Source: Bombus terrestris
Taxonomy: Eukaryota > Arthropoda > Insecta > Hymenoptera > Apidae
Assembly: GCF_910591885.1 (NCBI RefSeq)
Contig: NC_063269.1
Location: 4,340,001-4,404,000, forward strand
DNA: 64,000 bases
Reading direction: 5' to 3'
Position numbers and translations under genes: made by a program. A model generated the notes under the pieces. The model made no database searches and was not told the origin of the DNA. It saw only the letters and a program-made list of their open reading frames with translations. The first letter of the stretch is position 1; each line of letters begins with the position of its first letter. This document shows positions 10,636 to 23,129 of the stretch, one piece after another.

Positions 10636-12450
10636 TTAACACTTGAACTATCACATCAATCAAATTGACGGGTTTTGCAATTTTATTTTAAAATTCCTAC
10701 TTCGTGTTATATTTTTTTCCACAATGATGTAATGATTTTCGTAACGATAACTAAAAGAATGATATCATGAATTTTATTTTGTTTTTTATGTATTCAAACT
10801 GAAAACAATTTTGTATTAAGGCTATTTATACCAACACCAGTTAAAATGACTGATTCTACAATTTTATAAATTTATCAACCCTCGTTTAGGGATCATAATT
10901 CATATCATGAATTTTATTTTGTTTTTTATGTATTCAAATTGAAAATAATTTTGTATCGAGGTTACTTATACCAACACCAGTTAAAATGACTGGTTCTACA
11001 ATTTTATAAATTTGTCAACCCTCGTTTAGGGAGCATAATTCATATCATGAATTTTATTTTGTTTTTTATGTATTCAAACTGAAAATAATTTTGTATTGAG
11101 GTTATCTATATCAATACCAGTTAAAATGACTGGTTCTACAATTTTATAAATTTGTCAACCCTCGTTTAGGGATCATAATTCATATCATGAATTTTATTTT
11201 GTTTTTTATGTATTCAAACTGAAAATAATTTTGTATCGAGGCTATTTATACCAACACCAGTTAAAATGACTGGTTCTACAATTTTATAAATTTGTCAACC
11301 CTCGTTTAGGGATCATAATTCATATCATGAATTTTATTTTGTTTTTTATGTATTCAAACTGAAAATAATTTTGTATCGAGGTTACTTATACCAACACCAG
11401 TTAAAATGACTGGTTCTACAATTTTATAAATTTGTCAACCCTCGTTTAGGGATCATAATTCATATCATGAATTTTATTTTGTTTTTTATGTATTCAAACT
11501 GAAAATAATTTTGTATCGAGGCTATTTATACCAACACCAGTTAAAATGACTGATTCTACAATTTTATAAATTTGTCAACCCTCGTTTAGGGATCATAATT
11601 CATATCATGAATTTTATTTTGTTTTTTATGTATTCAAACTGAAAATAATTTTGTATCGAGGCTATTTATACCAACACCAGTTAAAATGACTGGTTCTACA
11701 ATTTTATAAATTTGTCAACCCTCGTTTAGGGATCATAATTCATATCATGAATTTTATTTTGTTTTTTATATATTCAAACTGAAAATAATTTTGTATCGAG
11801 GTTACCTATATCAACACCAGTTAAAATGACTGGTTCTACGATTTTATAAATTTGTCAATCCTCGTTTAGGGATCATAATTCATATCATGAATTTTATTTT
11901 GTTTTTTATGTATTCAAACTGAAAACAATTTTGTATTAAGGCTATTTATACCAACACCAGTTAAAATGACTGGTTCTACAATTTTATAAATTTGTCAACC
12001 CTCGTTTAGGGATCATAATTCATATCATGAATTTTATTTTGTTTTTTATGTATTCAAACTGAAAATAATTTTGTATCGAGGCTATTTATACCAACACCAG
12101 TTAAAATGACTGGTCCTACAATTTTATAAATTTGTCAACCCTCGTTTAGGGATCATAATTCATATCATGAATTTTATTTTGTTTTTTATGTATTCAAATT
12201 AAAAATAATTTTGTATTAAGGCTACTTATGCCAACACCAGTTAAAATGACTGGTTCTACGATTTTATAAATGTGTCGACCCTCGTTTAGGGATCCCGGAT
12301 GGATTAATAATAGCAAAAACCTACTACATAACATGGAATTGCTTCTGTAAGAAAGTAAAAAATCAATGAATATAAAAATACTCTATTATTACGTATTTTT
12401 GAAAGACCAATCGTTTTCACCGGTTTTGGTAGAAATAGCTCGAGCGTTAA
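10636..12450 (+). mobile_element. TTAA-bounded piggyBac-like non-autonomous element carrying a satellite array
   Basis: Left end TTAACACTTGAACTATCACA at 10636; right end, read inward on the minus strand, TTAACGCTCGAGCTATTTCT from 12450. After TTAA the first 12 bases match at 9, all three differences being transitions. The TTAA duplication and these inverted ends are the signature of piggyBac-superfamily elements. No transposase remains inside; instead most of the length is eleven 140-bp tandem units (10761-12294). It would have needed transposase in trans. Confidence 0.7.
10761..12294 (+). repeat. 140-bp satellite, 11 tandem copies
   Basis: Units start at 10761, 10901, 11041, 11181, 11321, 11461, 11601, 11741, 11881, 12021 and 12161, exactly 140 bp apart without indels, and differ from each other at only a few positions (most units below ~5%). 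The unit is strongly AT-rich compared with its surroundings. Each unit contains three short inverted repeats: aattcat-atc-atgaatt, accagt-taaaatg-actggt and ccct-cgttt-aggg. A diverged partial unit precedes the array (about 10640-10760). Confidence 0.95.
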
Positions 12451-13870
12451 CGAGGAAGACTCTCTGTTACGAAGATGCGACTCTGGGGAAAAACACGCGG
12501 ACATATACGAAAGAAAAGGGGAGGAAAAGAAAGAAGGAGAAAGATACACAACGGAGGTTCGTAAGTGGCGATGAATATAAAAAAACTGTCGTATACTTTC
12601 TAAGAAGCGTGAGGTCGATAAGGACGATAAGGATCGCTGAAGTAGATGGATATCGTGGCGTACAGCTGTACGGAGTTAACGAGGTGGGCGATTCGATTAA
12701 TGCAGTTCAAATAGCCGTAGGTATTACGGCGCTGCTGCTGTTATTTCGAAACGAAAGAGATTCTCGCTGATGGCGATACCCGAGAACCTTATCGAAAATC
12801 GCGATTAGCCGCGCGAAAAAGCGGTGTGACAGAGAGGCGACGAACGAATTATACGAGATGAATGTAAGAACGACGCCGTCGGTGAAAGAGACTCCCGGAA
12901 GGTACCGAGTCGCTCGACGACGTTACGTCGTCGGCGTTTTCCACGCGGACCTTGATCCGTGTGGGCCGTCGAGTGGAAAGCATCGAAAAAGAGGAGATAA
13001 AAAAATTTGCAAAAGAAAGACGAGCGCAGAGAAGGAGAGGGGGGAAAAAATGTAGAAAAATTGTCCAGACGAGGCTGAAACGAGCAACGTTCACCGACGT
13101 GTTCGTTTGGCATGAATAATGTAGTTTCTGGCACGAACGGGTAAAGCGAAGAACGAAAAAAGAGAGAGTAAGAGTGGGGAGTGCACGGTCGTTGCCGGTG
13201 CTCGACGAACTCTACGTGGTAGTAGCCGAGGCATAAAGGATGGAAGGGTGCGAGCGAGCGAGCGAGCGAGCCAAGAGGGAAGAAGCTTTGATCTTTTGTA
13301 ACCGTCGAATTTACGTTGAAAAGTTAGTAAACGTCGTGACAAAGGCTCTCCAAGTTACCTTCTCGAGATCGGTGTTCGAGCCGCTTCGGTAAACGCCTTA
13401 TTTCGCGCGTTCGCCGGCTAATCGAATCTCCTCGAAATAAGTATCGTTCGAGTCGGCCATCGAAGTTGCGATTAATCGGTGGAACGCGAATCACGACGTC
13501 GCGGAGACACGACGAAAATTCCGGGGCGCGAAAAGAAAATGGCAATCCGGGCAACGACGCGCGTTCATGCAACCTATGTAACGAGGAACCGGGCAAACCG
13601 AGCGGAGGACCACGTTACGTGGAAAGCCGGTGTTTGCATTGCCGCGTCAGCTGGTCCGTTACCGCTGATAGCTACGCCGTAGACATCGTTATAATGGAAC
13701 GCGTCAGGGTGCCTTTATGTCTTTCGCGATACCGACAGCGGGACTGTCCCTCTCCTCTTGCATAAACTCGCTTCGCCTGCAATTTCCCTCGAAAACCGAA
13801 CCGCTTTTTTTTCAGAAACTCGAAACACGATTGTACTTTTACTACCAACGTATCGTTTGCTTGTGGGACA
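12451..13870. other. No recognised gene; (GAGC)n at 13251-13271
   Basis: CpG-rich sequence to the right of the satellite element, with a short (CGAG)n tract at 13251-13271. No conserved coding pattern. Confidence 0.5.
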
Positions 13871-13879
13871 TTGAAATTT

Positions 13880-14575
13880 GTTAAATGGCCTCCCTTGAAC
13901 TTTGTTAATCCTCAATCCTTCGAGTTATTACAGCGCACCGTAGTTAGTTTCATCCGGTCGTCTAACCAACTAAAATATAAAGGACTCATTGAGACGATGT
14001 AACACGGTTCCCTTAGGTTTGCGCCTTACAAATTGGCTCGACGTATGACTACGATTACACAGGCTAATTATATCCTTGTTGAATCTACGATCTACCAGAG
14101 TCCCGCAGAATCGTCGCGGTGTTGCTTTTGCTTTTTAAGAATCGTCAATGATGTTATTCGTTGTCCGCAACTTATCGAACTGTTAAATCCCCGTGCTTCT
14201 CCTCCGAGGTCGTTTAGATTCGCAAGGACTTCTTTACCACGTCACTACGAACCTCATTAAGCACCGGCTTAGAGATCTCTTTAGCATCGATATCTGCAAT
14301 TTCGGAAATTCGCTCGAAAATATTTTACAACGCTTCGATCAGTTTCGATCGCGTATGACGCGTTCCGCCTGTACTTTACGCAATCCATGATCTAACCCCA
14401 TGAGAGATTCCTAAAACTAAATTCCGCAGTTACTGGTTTATATAAATATTTATCGTCGCGCGTCCCTTGTCATACGTGCGTTTATGTTACCACTCAATTA
14501 TGTATTTACCATTATTCATGGGGATTTATCTCTTCTATTGTCATTTGAATAAAGATAAATAAATATATATTTTTT
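13880..14575 (+). mobile_element. LINE fragment, C-terminal end
   Basis: Pieces LRIVNDVIRCPQLIELLNP and SIDICNFGNSLENILQRFD correspond to the final part of an insect LINE ORF2 (Kivn-virCPqLie..., ...iDifgnSLe-f...). The 3' end is tgaataaagataaataaata (about 14547-14567). Sequence 14390-14440 is repeated at 61420-61470, so both belong to one family. Confidence 0.65.
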
Positions 14576-14616
14576 TACCGGCGCCATTCTTTCCTCTGTT
14601 AACACTGTTCCGAACT

Positions 14617-15240
14617 TTGGAGTTACATTTTCATCTAATCTCTCACAGCGTTCAAAATACGTTTTCGGTTTCATTTATAGAGCATCTGCTTTCGGATTAC
14701 TTTAAGAGCGTAAACACATTAAGAATTCTATACTGCACTCGTGTTCGTCCTCGCCCGAAGTATTGTCCCGTTATTTGGTCGCTCTATCGTCGAAATTTCT
14801 GCGTCAGATCGGAAGATATTCAACGCAAGTTCTTGCGTCTGGCTGTCCCATGTTCTACGATGGCCATAAATACTCAGTTACAACGTATCGGCTCCACCTA
14901 ACGTCGTCTTCCGTTTGACCTATTCTTTGCACATAATGTAACAAACGTCTTAATATAATACGATAGATCGTGCCGAAAGTTCAGCGCATTCCGATCTTCG
15001 AATTTCTTCGCCTTCTATTAGACACTGTTCCCTTCGCTGGTAAAAATTCCATCGAACCTGCTACGGCCAATATAATTGCGTCAATAGGATTAAACCCTAG
15101 CTGTAGCTTCACCATTCTCTCATAGTTCTCACGTTGCACGTTACGATACCTTCTCCGGTCTATACCGCAGTTGCTAATTTACTTTGCAGTCGATGCAACG
15201 TAAGACAATAACAGACAACAAACGTAAATATGTAAATAAC
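14617..15240 (+). mobile_element. LINE fragment, RT C-terminal region
   Basis: Translation gives GFIYRASAF, then TLRILYCTRVRPRPKYCPVI-WS and DIQRKFLRLA, and later LRRLPFDLFFAHNV. These match the conserved LY-SLVRP-LEY-SviWSP...iQrkFLR...RR--DL-F-HK series found after the catalytic palm of CR1/Jockey-group RTs. Stops and frameshifts interrupt it. Confidence 0.8.
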
Positions 15241-15469
15241 GAGATTAATTTCTTTTCTTTATCTAATTTCACGCAGATTACTCTTTTTCATTCTGTATCA
15301 ATCGTCGTATATTACAGAGCGTACGTAATCCGTAAATAAATAATTTAACATATAATTATTAATACTTGAACATATTTCTGCGTCTAAGACGCGTTCCAGC
15401 TTTGCTTTTGTCTGCTCGTTAACTTCGAAACCCTCTGACCTTCCAATCTCTACATTCCTTGTTCTCTTT

Positions 15470-15705
15470 CAGTAATAGACATAACATAAGAATTAACAAT
15501 CACCAAAACCCACTAATTGCTCAATTACTTGACACGATCGGATCTGCAGGCTAGAAAGACATTATTCTCTATATTTAAACATTAGATTCAGCTAGAATCA
15601 AACGTACGATAATTATTATTCACGTTACAGTACCACGCCAGAATAATTGAATTATAATTCTCAATGAGAATTGATCGTAAACTACTTCCAAATAAAAGAA
15701 AAAAT
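15470..15705 (+). mobile_element. Jockey-type LINE tail (copy 1)
   Basis: Homologous to 41845-42080 and 58590-58820: shared cagtaatagacataacataag, caccaaaacccactaatt, gacattat, and tctcaatgagaattgatcg, ending in ttccaaataaaagaaaaaa. The frame in the 58-kb copy (DNIRVNDHQNPLIIQLLD) shows this is the last part of the Jockey ORF2 plus a short 3' UTR with AATAAA. Confidence 0.75.
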
Positions 15706-15709
15706 TTCC

Positions 15710-18700
15710 CTACTGTATCACAGAGCCAATATCCGCCAATAAATAACAACGATAATAAATAAACGTACGTTTGCTCGTCAAAAATGGTAGGTTCGTTGCG
15801 TTCCGTTCTTTGCGAGGAAAGAAAGTTCGTCGGCCCGGTAAACCGGATCTCGAAATTGCCATTATTTCGCATTGTTCCATGGCTGGAGGTACGGTTGGAC
15901 CCGGTACAATGCCGTGCGACGCTATTCGGTGTTAAATGAGCGCAACGCGCAAATTTTCAGCCGTCATGCATCCAACTGTTTGTTCGAGTAGCTCGACTAC
16001 CGGCCGCCAACTTTCCAGAGTTTATCGAACGAGCGTACACGCGACAGCTCGTTGGGTCAACCGTTGCGCCGGCGATTGTTGCCAGCTTGAAATATTTGTC
16101 GGTGGATTTTATAGAAGAGCGGCGATGCGTCTCGACTGTTTCGCGAAGTCGCCGCGTAACTTCGACCGCGATCTCTCCACCGACGGAAACGTGGAAGCTC
16201 GCGACGAGCCACGTTTCTCTGGCTGTGCTGGCTCGTTTAACTCGATTTCTTCGAACGAACGACTCGCTACCGGAAAAAGGAACGGATCGCTGATCGAAAT
16301 CGTTCTCTCGCGATCTTTCTCGACGAAGAATATTCGAATCTCTGTAAGCACCGCCAAGTATAATTCCGTTCGCGAGCATCAGGACACTTACCGGGGTCGT
16401 ACAAAACGCGACGATCGATCGTAAAGTATCGACGAAACGATCGTTCGATGGGAATTCGCGCGAGATCGCGGTGCAATGCGCGAAATGGAAGAAATTTGTC
16501 AAAACTGTGCTCACCCGGACGCTGAAGGTTTTCTAAACTAAACTGTATCGAAAAAATTGAAGGTAGATTAGATAGGATGGCAAACTGTATTGTAAAATCA
16601 CCTATACCATGGCATCTATTTTTTTTCATTTTTTTTCCAAAATCTCTCCGCCTACCCCTCGCGTTTTCAATGTCCCGTTTCCGCATACAAAGGAGGAAAT
16701 GCCAGGTGCACCTGCCTCGGGATGAAATCTCTTTAAAATACGTGGAAAAGCGTTCTCTACGATCCTATGACGAGTTGCTGGGGTCGGGTAACAAGGGAGC
16801 ACGATAATATTTAATACGAACGACAAGATCGATGAAAATGATGATCAAACAGGCGGCAAGTATCCGCAGACGAGAAGAGAATTAGTTTTCGTTCTATCGA
16901 ATTGACCAGATTATTATTACAACATAGAATATACATATACGGACCCTTTATACGGTCTAACCTTTCTTAATCGAGTTCTCATGAGTGTTACGATAGGTAC
17001 TTATGAGAAGCGGGTATAAGTCGTGGATAGCGGCGTTGAGAAGGTCGATTAAACCGTAGGAAGGTAACATAACGTTGGTTAAAGCGGCCGACCAGCGACG
17101 GTTACGAACTCGAATATCGGATCGTTTCCTAGCGGTAATTTTCCCTCTTGTCCGAAGGCTTCTCGTTTCCCTGGAAAACCAACTCTGGTTCATCCGTGAT
17201 CTCTGTCGATTCCTCTCGACGAAACGGGCGCGAACCGAAAAAAAGGGGAGAACATCGTGGAAAATCCATATAAACGGGGAAACATCTCCTCGTTCGTCCG
17301 AGAGAGAGAGAGAGAGAGACGGATAGATAGATAGATAGATAGATAGATAGAGAAAAATAGAGAGACGTGTACCCGACGAATTTAGATTTTCATCGTCTCT
17401 GGCAAATAAAATCGAATAAATTCGATTTCGAATCCAATTTTCCTCGACCTCGGATCGCAAGCGTACACCAGGACGTCCATTATTGCCGCCATCGCGGCGG
17501 TCACGGAGAGGGAAGACTAGATTATTAGGTTTTCCCTTCGTTTTCGATTCATTCTCCGGTTCAGAGTCCTTTTCTCGACCCCTATCGGCCATCCTCCCCA
17601 TCATCGTCGTTCCAGCTGTTCCACGTTCGTTTCCGCTTTCATCTCGCAGACCGCGAAACGTCAAAGCCTTCGACCGTTCGCTTCCGTTCCGGCATATCCG
17701 GCTACTCACCGCGATCGTTCGTCAAAGGTTTTTCCAGGGAAATACGTTGCAGAGAGGGTAATCGCGAGTTCCGTTGGAGAACCGTGCGGCATCGAGCCGA
17801 CCGTGCGCTAACCCCATTAACGAGGAACCGGAGCATTTTATTTAAAGTTCGGAGAACCGAGCGCTCTAGTAATGATCCAGGCACGCCGTTTCTGCTCGAT
17901 TATTATTAGCCTGGGATTATCGCGGCCACGATGTATTTGAAAACGAATTACCGGTGGAACAACGGACAGGCTGGCGCCGGCGGTAGGAGGGCAAGGGGCA
18001 GAGAACCAAGTGGATCGAAACAAATTGCACCGAATTGTTCGGCGATAGAGGGCGGAAAGTGCTTCGGACCGTTCATAATCCTTAAACTTGGTAAAATATT
18101 TGACGAGACGCGGCCAACGCGTTTTCCCGCGGCACGCGTCACGCGTTTATTCAGCGCGCCGCGTTTCCCGGTTCGATACGTTCGGCGCGTGGAAACCTCG
18201 AACGTGTGGCATGTAACGAGCGTTATCGAGAGCTACTAACCGAACTTGAAACGTTTCACCACCGAAACTCGTCTTTTCTTCCCTCGCCAAAACTTCTCAA
18301 CGAGATACAAATTTCTGTCGCACGAATCCAGTTAACCGGATTCCGTGTGCGACGCGGTGAACGCGTACGCGATACCTTTTCCACTTTTTCTCCCATTTCA
18401 CCGACAGATTCGAGTCTCGTAATATCCGCAACGAAACGCGCGGCCTTTCTTCTCTTCTTTCTCTAATCGCTCTCATCCTTTTATCTCTCATCGTGTTCGT
18501 TTTTTTCCGCTTTCTTCTTTACACTCTTCGTTGTTGCATCGCACCGATCCTTTACGTATTTTACAGCGACTCCTTCTACGCTAATGAGAATCCATTACCG
18601 TGCACGAAACAGACGAACGAGTGGATAACGTTCGTTTGGTTTACGTCGTTTCGCGATCAAATTCGGATCTTCGTTCGAAACCCACCTACGAATACGTACA

Positions 18701-21700
18701 CTGCGAAACGACTTTTACGACCGAGGGATCGGAAGTCCGATGGAATCTTTTTCCTCGCGACGGACACGGGTCGTCTGTCGGTATTTTCAGCTAAATGCAT
18801 CGAAAGATTTTATAGAGTGGAGTCTGCGAGGAAGCGAATCACCGATCGCAACGACGATCGCAATCGCGATACCGATACACGCGCAGCAACGAGTCGGAAG
18901 CAGCGGAAAGCTCGGTCGCGGATATTCGAGCGAAGCGAATGGCTTGGCTCGATCGAAAGCGAAGCTGTCTACAGCATTCAGCGAAGTAAAGGCGAAAAAC
19001 GTAGCTACGCTCAAAGGGACGGACAAGAAGAGTAATCAAGCGTTTTGCGCATTTCCGTTGGTCGTCGGCAAGCGAGTGAAAGCAAAAGGAATGGAAGAGG
19101 GAAGCGAAGGGAACGCGAAGGGTAGGATGGGCGGGTCGGAAGCAGAGAGGAAAATTCGCGACAGCTCCGACGACGCGACGTCGAGAACGACGAAGCGGAG
19201 GCAAAGGCAGAAAAGGTGCAATTAGTTAGGTAACAGGCCGCGGGAATGAAACGCAGCGGAATTAGCAGACGGCCGCTGTGTCGCAGTTTCTCCAGACGAG
19301 ATCCCGAGATCGAAGATCAGAGAAAAGTTTGTCCGACCGCGGATACGCTGTGTTGGTCGGTTTCTCGATTGTAAGATAGAAAGACGCGGACGAGATCGAG
19401 GTCGAAGACGAGACCGAGAGAAACGTCGTCACCGATGGCAAGAGGAAGGTAAATACCACTTTGGGAAACGTACGGACCGGCCACGATCCAACAACGGCAA
19501 GATGCTTCCCTCTCGAAACGTAGTTTCGCCAACGCCAAAGTCCCGTCGGACTAAAAAAGACTGGCAAGCCGTTGTTGCGTGGAATGGGTGTGTCGGCCGT
19601 CGGTCGAGGAAAGGAATAAGGTTAAACCCTGCGGGGTAAAATCAGACACCACCTGTTATCGCAACGACGTGGAAATCGATAGGTACGGCGAAGAAGAATC
19701 CGTTTCCCTCGTCTTTCTCCTTCTTCTCTCGGTCTTCTTTTCTTTTTTTTTTTTCCTCCTATCCTCGTTCCCTTTATCTTCTCTTTTCTCACGGTTTGTT
19801 CGTAATTTTTCTTTAACGACTCGAAACGAACACCGGACTCCATCGATTCGCTCGTCACACCGAGAGGCGATTGTTGGCTTTAGTTTTCTTTGGAAGAAAC
19901 TCGAGCGAGATCGAAGGAAGAAAGAGAACGTGCAACGAAATTTCATCGAACGCGAGCCGCGACCAACGTTGGCGATCGCAGAGAAACCTCTGTCGGCGAA
20001 TCGCTCGGATCGACCGAATTCTCGCACCACTGTGTACCCTTTCGATCTACGCTTTCATTTAGCCAGCCGACTATATTAATTATCGTCCGCGCAATATGCA
20101 TATCGTACGAAAGTCTGAATAATACGTTCGCCGTTAATCACGCGCGTATCGATGCTGGCGGTGTTCCCCGAGTTTGGATAATACGGTCGAATTCGATTCT
20201 TTGAAATTTATAATACACGGCGCGCGTGAAATAGCCCCGGATTTCCACGTTCGCCTCGTCGTGCCTCCCTGTAAAATCGAGCACCGTTATCAAGGAGAAT
20301 AAAGCGAGCTCGATAAATTTGGTGACGCGCGTGATTCGTCGCCGACGCAATGGGAAACGACGCGATACGATACCTTCGATAAAAGCGCGTCATTTAATTA
20401 TCCTCGGTAACTTTTTAGCCAGGGACGTCGATGGAAAATTACGGGTCGGCGAGCGACGCGCGACGCTGCAATTATCCTGCTACATCGTTTCCAGCCGTAA
20501 CTTGCGCGTAATCCAACGAAATTCGCCCACCTTTGATATCGAAACGAAATTATTTTCCGGAACGCGCAATTTCATCGCGCAACCGACGCTACACCACGTC
20601 GATCGTTTTACGTTGCCGCGCGAAATCACCCATGAAAAAAGTACATCTTCTCCAGCAATTATCGTAATGGCTTCGGTAATTAAATCGATTTCGATAACGT
20701 TCCCGCTCACCCGTTGTTCTCTAGGGTATCGTTAGAAATCGATATTTCGGTTTCGCTCCTCCTCCTGCTTCTCGTTTCGCTTTCCCTCTTTGCTTCCTCT
20801 CGTCGCTCGTCACTGTCCGTTACAAGCTCGGTTCTACGCGCGTTTGCCTCTCCTCTAACCCAAGTACGTTTCGTTAACGTTCTCGAAAACGCTCATGCGC
20901 GTCTTTCCAAGATTCCGATCGCTGCTCCGATCGGATCGAGAGATCCGCACGAAGCGACTACGCGAAAAAAGGACAGCTACCACGTCCACGGAAGTATACG
21001 CGATGAATGGATAATTGGTCGCCTCTCGTCGACGACAGACCGATCGACCGACTCTCGTTAACGCCATTGTCTCGAGAACCGAAAACCATCGTCGAGCGAT
21101 ATCTGTGCCGCTGCTTTTTCGCCTTTTCCCTCGTCTCTTTGCCTCTCGTCGCTGTTCCCTTCGTTTCGAAAATTGTTCTGGCGGACAACGCGAGAACTCG
21201 CGGTATTCTTTCTCTCCTCCCTTCCTCTCCGCCCTTTTTCTTTTATTTTCTTTTTCAACGGAAATCTTTCAACGTCGAACGCACGCGTTAAGCGCACAGC
21301 CGGATCTTAAGAGGATTCGTTAAAGTTACGGTCCGCTCTTCGTTACCTCTACCATCCCCGGGGATTCGCGCTGGCAAGATAGAGGTGTCGCGCTTTAAGA
21401 TATTCGGTTAATTTCACCGATCTGCCGGATAAAGCGATTAATTTTCCAGCAGAGAGATACGGCAGCCGGTGCAACGATAAAAACGTCGCTATATTTTACG
21501 GACAAAGAGGCGAACGCGAATTCGTTAATTTCGACAACAACGACGTCTCGTTCGTTGATTGCTCCGCTTTCCGTGTTCGACGAGACAGCGAAGATGAATT
21601 ATTCTGTCGGATACCAGAAGTGCCCGTGCCACGTCCAACGAAGCTACCGGCAGATGAAAGTGCGAACTTTCGAAAATCGAAACGCGATGGGTTACGAGCT

Positions 21701-23120
21701 TTTCCCTCCGTCGAAGTTTCGCTTTTCCAAGCCGATGCTGGTTTCGCCGACGGAGGATACGCGCGGCGACGATGCCGTCGCCGACATCGGCGTCAACGAC
21801 GACACTGAAATTTTATTACTACGAGCGGCTGCGACGCTCCGGTCGCTCCCTTTAATCCACTTTCGCAACACGCTGCCTGCTGCCGAGTTGGGCGCTTATA
21901 AATTTGCTGGCGTGTGTGCAATTATGTAAAACTCTGGCGACCGTACGGCAAGCTTCCTGAAATTGTTTAACGTCGGAATAACTCCGCCTTTCGGCGTGCG
22001 CAAGTATGACAGACTCGCGGACCAAGTTTCTGCGCCGACGACCGTGCTTTATCGTGTTTCTTCGTACTCGGCGGCGTACCTCGTCCAACATCGCCACGTA
22101 ATCGGCTCGTTATCGAACAAGATAGGTAGCTGATGGGGATCGAGCGTCTGCAAAGATTGGGACGCGTCTTTGCCGTGGCGAAGAAAAGCGTAAAACGAGC
22201 GATAAGGCGCATGCAACGTTCGGGTGGTGATCGATCCACAACGTCGGCCAAGCTCTGCCTTTGCATCGGGACGAATTACGGTGGTCGAGTAGGCGCGTTT
22301 GATTTAAGCGGACGACGACCGGCAATCGATAACGGGAACAACGTCTAATAAAGTTCTCTGCGTTAGCGCGATGGGAGATGGAGCACGCTGCGATTCCGTT
22401 TACGCCATTAATGTTCCGAAGGCTCGATTACCGCGCCGCATCTTAGCTATAAATCACGCGCGTGGCTAACACGTGTGCCACGCTAATCGAGCGATTAACA
22501 TTCCGAGTTTAATTTGTAGTACGGAGCTGACGCGACAGCCGGAGGTGACGCTCCGCTCGATCCGCTCGAACGTCGCTGCCTTCGCAACCGGGGGAATCCG
22601 ATCTTCTAAACGTCTCCCTTTTAAAGAGTCTTCGCGCGGAAGAGGCCTCCTTTCGTAATCTTGACGACGGCCAACGGGAAAGAACTACGAAGACTAGTCA
22701 ATGGATCAGGGCCGGAGCTACACGATAGGAGGATACGTTAAAATATGACCAAGAAAAACAGGTCCAAGATATATAAACGCGTACGTAAACGTGCTTCGTA
22801 CGTTCAAAGTTCGAGTCGAGTGCAAGCGGACGTCTTCTTCGTGTTACGCTTTCGGTTTCGATTCTAACTCAACGAGAATACGAGGACGTGGGAAGATAGG
22901 TTTTGTGGCGAGATCGGTATAAGATAGGAGAAGATATTCTAAACGAAAACGTATCCAGAATTCATCTGCAGCAGGAAGGTACGGATCATAAAAAAATAAT
23001 TAATAATAATACTTCGCGGGCTAGGAGACGTCCGGCGATTTCTAGCTTGTTTCTTCGGACGATTAAGCCACGGACGATTTATTAGTTTTGTCTCGAAAGA
23101 TAGAACGTGCGATACGAAAT
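15710..23120. other. No recognised gene; (AG)n and (GATA)n at 17300-17351
   Basis: More than 7 kb of CpG-rich sequence with long open frames on both strands (for example 16957-17709 minus) that look compositional. Microsatellites: (AG)n 17300-17318 followed by (GATA)n 17322-17351. A TATA-like tatataaacgcg at 22769-22780 is noted separately. Confidence 0.5.
17300..17351. repeat. Compound microsatellite (AG)n(GATA)n
   Basis: About nine AG units then about seven GATA units, directly adjacent. Confidence 0.95.
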
Positions 23121-23129
23121 ACAATTTCA

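Noticed and set aside
10761..12294. CRISPR array
   Set aside because: The units are directly adjacent 140-bp copies with no unique spacers, and the sequence is eukaryotic.
16957..17709. 250-codon minus-strand open frame
   Set aside because: It runs through a GATA/AG microsatellite and has no conserved residues.
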